64,000 bases of DNA from CAIXSC01 sp046349855. GTDB lineage: Bacteria; Planctomycetota; Planctomycetia; Pirellulales; Pirellulaceae. The notes under the pieces are model-generated. The model saw nothing but the letters and a program-made list of their open reading frames with translations, had not been told where the DNA came from and did no database searches. Shown here piece by piece: positions 58,875-64,000 of the stretch. The DNA is taken from the NCBI GenBank assembly GCA_046349855.1, contig JAXMBM010000019.1, positions 1 to 64,000 on the forward strand, written 5' to 3'. Every line of letters begins with the position of its first letter. The first letter of the stretch is position 1. A program made the translations under genes and the position numbers.

Positions 58875-60179
58875 ATGCTGGACCTGATCCTCAACCGCCG
58901 CTTCCGGGACTGTGAAGGTCGGACTCGCCGCGAATTCCTGCAAGTCGGGGCGCTGGGAGCTGGGGCACTGACGTTGCCCGCTCTGCTGCGTCAGCGGGCC
59001 GAGGCGGCGGCGGTGGGGAAAGCGGTCAAGTCGACGTCGGTTGTCTGGCTGTGGCTGGGCGGGGGGCCGACCCACGTCGAGACCTTTGATCCGAAGATGA
59101 CGGCACCGGCCGAATACCGCAGCACCACCGGCGAAGAATCGACGCCCCTGCCAGGGGTAACGGTGGGCGGGACGTTTCCGCGGATTGCCCGGGTAGCCGA
59201 CAAAATGGCGCTGGTCCGCTCGTTTGCCCATACCAACAGCGGGCATTCGGGAGGAACGCACTTCGTCATGACGGGCTACGACAATAAGCAGGCCGACAAC
59301 GGAGGTCTGCCGACCCGTCCGTCGCTCGGCGCGATCGCGTCGCGGGTCCGGGGGGCGAGTCGCGAGGGGAGCGGGGTGCCGACGTATGTACGGCTGGGAG
59401 GCATTTTCGCCGACGGCCCGTCCTTCCTGGGGACCGGCTACGGACCGTTTGACCAGAATGGCCAGGCGCGGCGAAACATGACGCTCAGCCTGCCTGAGGA
59501 GCGGATCGGCGACCGCCGGAATCTGCTCGATTCACTCGATCGCATGAACCGCCAGATCGATCGTACGGGACTGATGGAGGGACTGGATCAGTTCGAACAG
59601 CAGGCATTCAATCTGGTGTTTGGCAGTGCTACCAAGGCCTTCGACATCAAGCAGGAGTCGCCGCGGACGATCGAGCGGTACGGCAAGGGGTTGGGCGAGC
59701 AGCTGCTTCTGGCACGTCGTCTGTGCGAGGCGGGCTGCGGTGTGGTGACGCTGAACTACGGCGGTTGGGACATGCATGGGCAGATTGTCCAGGCGATGCG
59801 CAGTCGTTCCCCGCAACTGGATCAGGCGGTGTCGGCCTTTGTGGAAGACTGTGTCGAGCGGGGGATCGACCAGGACATTCTGCTGGTGGTTACGGGCGAG
59901 TTTGGGCGGACCCCGCGTGTCAACAAGAACGCCGGCCGCGACCACTGGGCGCCGCTCAGCACGCTGGCGCTGGCGGGCGGGGGACTGAAGATGGGGCAAG
60001 TGGTGGGCGAATCGGCGTCGAAGGTCGATGTTCCCAAGACGCGCCCGATCACCCCGCAGGACCTGATGGCTACGGTATTCCAGGTCCTGGGCATCGATCG
60101 TCAGACGCAGTTCCCCAGCCCGGCCGGTCGGCCCACGCTGATGATCGAAAAAGGTCAGCCGATCGAGGAACTGGTGTAG
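58875..60179 (+). CDS. Tat-exported DUF1501 protein
   Basis: The 434-residue protein has the Tat motif TRREFLQVGALGAGALTLPALL near residues 17-38 and the DUF1501 blocks SVVWLWLGGGPTHVETFDPK, MALVRSFAHTNSGHSGGTHF, VVTLNYGGWDMHGQ, LLVVTGEFGRTPRVNKNAGR and DHWAPLSTLALAGGG. DUF1501 has an alkaline-phosphatase/sulfatase-like fold and is highly expanded in planctomycetes, commonly paired with DUF1549/DUF1553 cytochrome proteins. None is adjacent here. It has its own promoter and seems to be monocistronic. The biochemical role is unknown. Confidence 0.93.
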   Translation: MLDLILNRRFRDCEGRTRREFLQVGALGAGALTLPALLRQRAEAAAVGKAVKSTSVVWLWLGGGPTHVETFDPKMTAPAEYRSTTGEESTPLPGVTVGGTFPRIARVADKMALVRSFAHTNSGHSGGTHFVMTGYDNKQADNGGLPTRPSLGAIASRVRGASREGSGVPTYVRLGGIFADGPSFLGTGYGPFDQNGQARRNMTLSLPEERIGDRRNLLDSLDRMNRQIDRTGLMEGLDQFEQQAFNLVFGSATKAFDIKQESPRTIERYGKGLGEQLLLARRLCEAGCGVVTLNYGGWDMHGQIVQAMRSRSPQLDQAVSAFVEDCVERGIDQDILLVVTGEFGRTPRVNKNAGRDHWAPLSTLALAGGGLKMGQVVGESASKVDVPKTRPITPQDLMATVFQVLGIDRQTQFPSPAGRPTLMIEKGQPIEELV

Positions 60180-60340
60180 TGCCTCGTGGCCCGCGAGTGG
60201 ATCCGGCTCCCCGTGTGGGAGAATGCCGACGGGATGCCGGCGGTTCGTTGGACAGCGCCAGGTTGCCATAGTCGTGGATCGCTCCGCGATCCAACGTCCG
60301 GACACAAAGGCGTTGGATGGTGGTGCAAACTAAGACCAAC

Positions 60341-60381
60341 CCCTGCATTGCCATAATCCACTCCCTGCAATGCCATAATCC
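60341..60381. repeat. Two near-identical 19-base direct repeats
   Basis: CCCTGCATTGCCATAATCC (60341-60359) and CCCTGCAATGCCATAATCC (60363-60381) differ at one base and are spaced 22 bases start to start. A third, weaker echo (GTTGCCATAGTCGTGG) lies near 60263-60278. The 266-base gap around them (60180-60445) contains no recognisable gene. They could be operator-like sites or a minor dispersed repeat. Confidence 0.7.
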
Positions 60382-60445
60382 GCGCTAGGTCGCACCCCAA
60401 TAAACACTTGGCGCTGCCGGAAGCCGGAGACCTGGCGCTGTCCAG

Positions 60446-60883
60446 TTAAACGCGCCGAGCGGTGGCGTCGATCGTGACGGGGGCCGTGGCCGACTCCGCT
60501 GCGGCGCCGTTGCCGGCGCGGATCCAGCGGGTTTGAAACCACTGGACCAGGCGGTATTTGGCCCATGCGCGGGTCGGAGGGAACAGGAGTGCGAGGCCGG
60601 TCAGGTCGGTGAGGATACCGGGGGTCAGCAGCAGTCCACCGGCGAGGAGGATGAAGAGTCCGTCGAGCAGGGCGTCGGCGGGGAGGCGGCCGGCGCGGAG
60701 TTCGGCGCGGATCCGCTGCAGAGTGCGCCAGCCCTGATGGCGCACGAGCCAGGCTCCGGCCGCGCCGGTCACGAGCACCAGAGCGAGCGCGACTTTCCAA
60801 TCGGTCGCATCGGCCAGGATCATGAGCAGAGCGAGCTCGATGAGCGGGACGATGATGAACAGGAGGAAGAGGCGGGCCAGCAT
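60446..60883 (-). CDS. fxsA: FxsA family membrane protein
   Basis: A 145-residue inner-membrane protein with the FxsA pattern: LARLFLLFIIVPLIELALLM, two further helices, GAWLVRHQGWRTLQRIRAEL, RAGRLPADALLDGLFILLAG and LLLTPGILTDLTGLALLFPP. In E. coli FxsA counteracts exclusion of phage T7 by the F plasmid, but its normal role is unknown. It follows the porin gene on the same strand, with a strong hairpin between them. Confidence 0.88.
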   Translation of the reverse strand: MLARLFLLFIIVPLIELALLMILADATDWKVALALVLVTGAAGAWLVRHQGWRTLQRIRAELRAGRLPADALLDGLFILLAGGLLLTPGILTDLTGLALLFPPTRAWAKYRLVQWFQTRWIRAGNGAAAESATAPVTIDATARRV

Positions 60884-60916
60884 GCGGCCATCTTGGCAGG
60901 CTCGGCGGGAAATAGC

Positions 60917-60944
60917 AAACGCCCGGGCCGAAGCCCGGGCGTTT
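60917..60944 (-). terminator. Strong hairpin terminator after the porin gene
   Basis: A perfect 12-base stem (AAACGCCCGGGC / GCCCGGGCGTTT) with a four-base loop lies 42 bases after the porin stop codon and 33 bases before fxsA. On the minus strand the stem ends in GUUU, without a longer U-run, so termination may be partial and leave fxsA at lower expression. Confidence 0.65.
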
Positions 60945-60986
60945 GGGAGTTGATCTCGGAGCAGCGGGGCTGCGAGTCGTCGCTGG

Positions 60987-62420
60987 TTAGAAGGTCAACA
61001 CCAGGTCGAAGACGACCAACTGCTGATGCGTTCGCGTGCCATCGTCGAACGGCATGTTGTTCGTCAGGTTGCGGGTGCCGTCATACCAGTCGGCGCGGAA
61101 GGCAGCTCGGGTGTACATGTTCGGCGTGAAGAAGTACTTCGGGCCGACCGTCACTGCGTAGAAGCTGCCGTCGAAGCCGGCGGCCTGCGGGTAACCGCGG
61201 GCGTTCGGCGAACCGAACGACGGCAGGGCAGCGCCAACGCGGGCTCCCCCTTCGTCCCGGAACCACTCGAAGTTCGCGCCCCACTGCAGGCGGCACGTCT
61301 GGTTCCAGAGCAGGTAGGTATTGATGCCGTACCAGCGAGCATCGCCGCCGTTCCGCAAATTGGCCTCGCCCTGGTTGCCGAAGTCGCTCTGCAGAATCCA
61401 GGTCGTGTCTTCGTCGAACTTCTTCGTGTAGACCAGCGTTTGCAGGTAGCGGGAGCTGAATCCGACGCCGCGCTGCGGGTTGAAGTTCGCGCCCGTGAGG
61501 TTCGGTTCGCGACCATAGGTGCCGACCCACGCCAGGGTATCCCCGTTATCGCGGGTATACGTCAACGTGCCGAGGTAACCCAGGTTGGGATTCCCCGTGC
61601 TGTCGAAGTTATCCCAACCACGCGTGAAGCCGTTGCCCCAGGTGATCTTGTCGTTAACCTTCCAGGTAGCCAACGCGCCGGTATGAGTAAACGGCTCGCC
61701 GTATTGGAAGGTATAAGGCAGGACGGGGAAGAAGTTGTTGGCCGTCCCGACGGCGAAGTAACCGACCGGCGAGAGGAAGTGGCCAAGCTTCACGGTGATA
61801 TCGTCATGCGCGATTTCAGCATAGAACTGCGGCAACGCCAATCCGTAGAAGTCGCCGTTCATGCCGAAGTTGGTTTCCAAACCGCCGGCGGTGGTCCAGC
61901 GATAGTTGGAACCGTAGAGCAGGTCGGCGCGATAGCCAAAATCCCACCCGCAACCTTCGGTGTTGGCCGCTTTCCCGAAGTAGAAGTAAAACTCGTTCAT
62001 CTGGTACTCGTTCGACCGGTCGGTCCAGGTCATCGGACCGTTGAACCGATCGTTCGGGCTGTACGGGTTCCAGGTGAAGCTCTGCGCCAGCCAGCCGCCG
62101 GCGTTGATCGAGCGTTCCTGGAAGAAGCAGCCGTCGAAGATTTTCCAGGCTTCGCCCAGATCGGCCAGCGGGTAGCAGCACGGGCCGCAGTCGCATTCGG
62201 AGGCGCAGGCTTCTTCGCCGGCGACGCCGTAGGCGGTCGGTTGAGCCACGACGGGGGTCGAGGCGTAGCTCGTTTCCCCTTCATCGTCCGAAATTGCAGC
62301 TTCGGCGCCTCCGAGGCGTGGAGCCGCGTCACGATAGTATTCGTCCTGCTGGGCCGAGGCGTCACGGCCCCACAGAGCGGCCGCGAGCGCGGCTCCCCAT
62401 GCCCATTTTGTCACTTTCAT
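60987..62420 (-). CDS. OmpL-like beta-barrel porin (BBP2 family)
   Basis: The 477-residue outer-membrane protein has a signal peptide (1-23, ending DASA). A Cys-rich N-terminal segment (Cys72, 76, 78, 81, 82 and 98 in the stretch around CASECDCGPCCY) follows, then a long region of alternating aromatic strands: NEFYFYFGKAANTEGCGWDF, GYRADLLYGSNYRWTTAGG, FYAEIAHDDITVKLGHFLSP, VGYFAVGTANNFFPVLPYTF, ending RTHQQLVVFDLVLTF with a terminal Phe, typical of BamA-inserted barrels. This family is common in planctomycetes and is thought to allow solute passage. GGGAG lies ahead of ATG 62420. Confidence 0.9.
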   Translation of the reverse strand: MKVTKWAWGAALAAALWGRDASAQQDEYYRDAAPRLGGAEAAISDDEGETSYASTPVVAQPTAYGVAGEEACASECDCGPCCYPLADLGEAWKIFDGCFFQERSINAGGWLAQSFTWNPYSPNDRFNGPMTWTDRSNEYQMNEFYFYFGKAANTEGCGWDFGYRADLLYGSNYRWTTAGGLETNFGMNGDFYGLALPQFYAEIAHDDITVKLGHFLSPVGYFAVGTANNFFPVLPYTFQYGEPFTHTGALATWKVNDKITWGNGFTRGWDNFDSTGNPNLGYLGTLTYTRDNGDTLAWVGTYGREPNLTGANFNPQRGVGFSSRYLQTLVYTKKFDEDTTWILQSDFGNQGEANLRNGGDARWYGINTYLLWNQTCRLQWGANFEWFRDEGGARVGAALPSFGSPNARGYPQAAGFDGSFYAVTVGPKYFFTPNMYTRAAFRADWYDGTRNLTNNMPFDDGTRTHQQLVVFDLVLTF

Positions 62421-62657
62421 TGGATTACACTCCCATCCTTGATCGGTGTCCGAATTCGGTTTGGCATGCCCGCCCAGCACGCCGCCCAACGAAGGGTCCT
62501 ACGATCCAGCGCAGCGCGACTCGTTCGCAGTTCGCTTGATCTCTTGGGGCTGGTATCGTCGCCCGGAATGCAACGAATTAAGGTCTTTTGCCGCCGCCGA
62601 TGCCGCAACTGCGCGCCGGTGCGGCGGTTTTGCTAGACTTTGCGGGTTAGGGAAAGT
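62421..62657. other. Divergent control region between porin and rhomboid genes
   Basis: About 240 bases with no gene. It must contain the porin promoter on the minus strand and the rhomboid promoter on the plus strand; neither can be fixed with confidence. A hairpin follows at its right end. Confidence 0.4.
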
Positions 62658-62694
62658 CCCCATCGTCTGCCGGCGACTTTCGGCCGACGATGGG
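62658..62694 (+). promoter_or_regulatory. Strong hairpin in the rhomboid 5' leader
   Basis: CCCATCGTC (62658-62666) pairs perfectly with GACGATGGG (62686-62694), with an inner GCCG/CGGC stem. It sits about eight bases before the ribosome site (AGGAG, 62702-62706) of the rhomboid gene. It may modulate translation or mark a processing site. Confidence 0.5.
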
Positions 62695-62713
62695 AGTATC
62701 CAGGAGAGGCGAC

Positions 62714-63658
62714 GTGGGCATTTACGACCGGGACTACTATCGCGGTGAGGGAACCGACCAGGGAGGGACGTCCCTGGTCCCGCAATCCTTGATCGTGCGA
62801 CTGTTATTCCTCAATGCCGGGCTCTACCTGGCGGACTTCTTTTTTGGTGGCCGCTCGCACGCGGTCACCGACTTTCTGGCCCTCCATCGAGATGATGCGG
62901 CGCAACCGTGGATGTGGTGGCGGCTGCTCTCCTATGCCTTCGTCCACGATCCACGCGACATCGGTCATATCGCCTGCAACATGCTGGGGTTATGGATTTT
63001 CGGGAGGGAACTCGAGGTCCTCTACGGAGCTCGGGAGTTTCTGCGGATCTATCTGGGAGCCGCTCTGCTGGGCGGCATTGTCTGGCTCGTCCATGCTCAA
63101 TTCTCCCCCGCCCAGGGCATGGTGATCGGGGCGTCCGGGGCCGTCATGGCGGCCGTCGTCCTGTTTGCGCTCCACTTTCCCCAGCGCACCATCCTTGTGA
63201 TGATGATTTTCCCCCTGCCGGCGTGGGCCTTGGCCGCGCTCTACGTCGGCATCAACCTCTGGATGGCACTGGGGGGAGCCGCCGATAGCGGGGTGGCGGT
63301 CGATGTCCATCTGGCAGGGGCGGCATTCGCCTTTGCCTACTACCGCTGGGGAGCCGGGCTGCAACGCTGGCTCCCCGACCTCCGCCGCTGGTTGCCTCGC
63401 CGCCGGAGCGGACGTTCTCGCCCCTGGTTCTTCCCCTCCGACCGCTCGTCCTCCCGGCCACGGCCAGGTGACGACGGCGAGGAGCTGCGCATTTACCGCC
63501 CCGATCCAACGTCCGACGGGGAAGGCGAAACCGCGCTGGATGCCCAGGCCGACGCCATCCTGGCCAAACTCCACCAGCAGGGAGATGCCAGTTTGACCCC
63601 GGCCGAACGGGAGATTCTCGAGGCCTACAGCCGGCGCCTGCGACAGCGGCGCCGCTGA
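62714..63658 (+). CDS. Rhomboid family intramembrane serine protease
   Basis: The 314-residue protein has six to seven membrane helices. The catalytic dyad is Ser141 in VIGASGAVMAA and His199 in VDVHLAGAAFAFAYY; His85 and Asn89 in HIACNMLGLWIFG form the oxyanion side. The C-terminal 100 residues are cytoplasmic, Arg/Asp-rich, ending in a helical DAQADAILAKLHQQGDASLT segment. The start is GTG 62714 with AGGAG seven bases upstream, giving the planctomycete-typical MGIYDRDYYRG. Rhomboids cut membrane proteins within the bilayer; the targets are unknown. Confidence 0.92.
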   Translation: MGIYDRDYYRGEGTDQGGTSLVPQSLIVRLLFLNAGLYLADFFFGGRSHAVTDFLALHRDDAAQPWMWWRLLSYAFVHDPRDIGHIACNMLGLWIFGRELEVLYGAREFLRIYLGAALLGGIVWLVHAQFSPAQGMVIGASGAVMAAVVLFALHFPQRTILVMMIFPLPAWALAALYVGINLWMALGGAADSGVAVDVHLAGAAFAFAYYRWGAGLQRWLPDLRRWLPRRRSGRSRPWFFPSDRSSSRPRPGDDGEELRIYRPDPTSDGEGETALDAQADAILAKLHQQGDASLTPAEREILEAYSRRLRQRRR

Positions 63659-63874
63659 GGGGCGCGGCGGACGCGCGCAACGGTCGCCGGTGGGAATGAC
63701 CTGGGAGGTGATTCTCAAGCCGCCGTGGCCGGAGACGAGCGTCGTATTCATAAGTGTTGAATCGACAATCGTTTGCGCAGTCGGTTTGGCTGTCGTCGGC
63801 AGAGTCGTTACGGTCGGCAGCATCCTTGTCCTCCGCCGGAGAACACGCGATTCTGCTGGCGATTGTGCCCGCTA

Positions 63875-64000
63875 CTACGCCCCGTGACTCGCATCAGTTA
63901 TAGTTTTCCTGATGTCGTCCTGGACCATTTCGAGGCTGGCGCGGAGTTCGCGAGCGAATTCCGCCTGAGGCATGACCGAGGCAACTTTATCGCTGGCCGA
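63875..64000 (-). CDS. C-terminal end of an unidentified gene, truncated by window end
   Basis: The minus strand is open from the window edge to a double TAG stop at 63872-63877. The 41 visible residues (…MPQAEFARELRASLEMVQDD…) are charged and helical and look like real coding sequence, but are too few to identify. The 216 bases between this stop and the rhomboid gene show no convincing gene. Confidence 0.45.
   Translation of the reverse strand, partial: SASDKVASVMPQAEFARELRASLEMVQDDIRKTITDASHGA

Noticed and set aside
63690..63887. A 65-codon plus-strand frame near the right end
   Set aside because: No ribosome site, no recognisable features, and it overlaps the end of the partial minus-strand gene.

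Overview
The window is GC-rich, almost fully coding, and most likely from the chromosome of a planctomycete. Lineage markers are a TIGR03000-type secreted Ser/Gly-rich protein, a Tat-exported DUF1501 protein beside a Tat-exported Gfo/Idh/MocA oxidoreductase, a sulfatase with remnants of a formylglycine-generating-enzyme-like gene nearby, Hanks-type kinases with extracellular tails, a rhomboid starting MGIYDRDYYR, and a large OmpL-like porin. A short (class III-like) hybrid cluster protein, typical of thermophiles and anaerobes, hints at a warm or low-oxygen habitat; that part is inference. No transposase, prophage or CRISPR array was found.

Layout. 1-1585: tail of a NodU-type carbamoyltransferase with its small SxtJ and DUF5989 partners. 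1592-5052: sulfatase and a modBC transporter without modA. 5053-5958: gene remnants (ankyrin start, FGE-like tail) and tRNA-Glu(CTC). 6007-10184: Ser/Thr kinase, larE and a DUF4912 protein, all on the minus strand. 10512-19769: a complete F-type ATP synthase operon (atpZ-like, atpI-like, B, E, F, H, A, a DUF4870 gene, G, D, C). Its Fo subunits are enlarged and it carries an intercistronic hairpin after atpE. 19848-29313: ECF sigma factor, YfhO-like membrane protein, protoglobin divergent from hcp, M16 protease and a phosphotransferase. 29317-34733: minus-strand operon ispF-cysS-ruvC-ruvA-two zinc-ribbon membrane proteins. 34847-39816: LOG protein, pdxA/DUF1537 pair, ruvB, HNH nuclease. 40170-43383: holA, a sarcosine-oxidase-like enzyme, aldo/keto reductase. 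43693-48276: secreted proteins, including an exported isoaspartyl methyltransferase fusion and the TIGR03000 protein. 48437-55855: DAHP synthase aroF preceded by an attenuator-like leader, then a zinc-ribbon/STN-like protein and a large pseudokinase-like protein. 56044-63658: threonine aldolase, oxidoreductase, DUF1501, FxsA, porin, rhomboid. The last 126 bases hold the end of an unidentified minus-strand gene.

The most striking observation is upstream of aroF (49519-49693). A 24-codon leader peptide has Phe, Tyr, Tyr, Trp, Tyr, Phe among its first 13 residues. It is followed by four mutually complementary GC arms, the last ending in seven U. This is the architecture of a ribosome-mediated transcription attenuator on the first enzyme of aromatic amino acid synthesis. 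The promoter spacing suggests the leader peptide is translated from a leaderless transcript.
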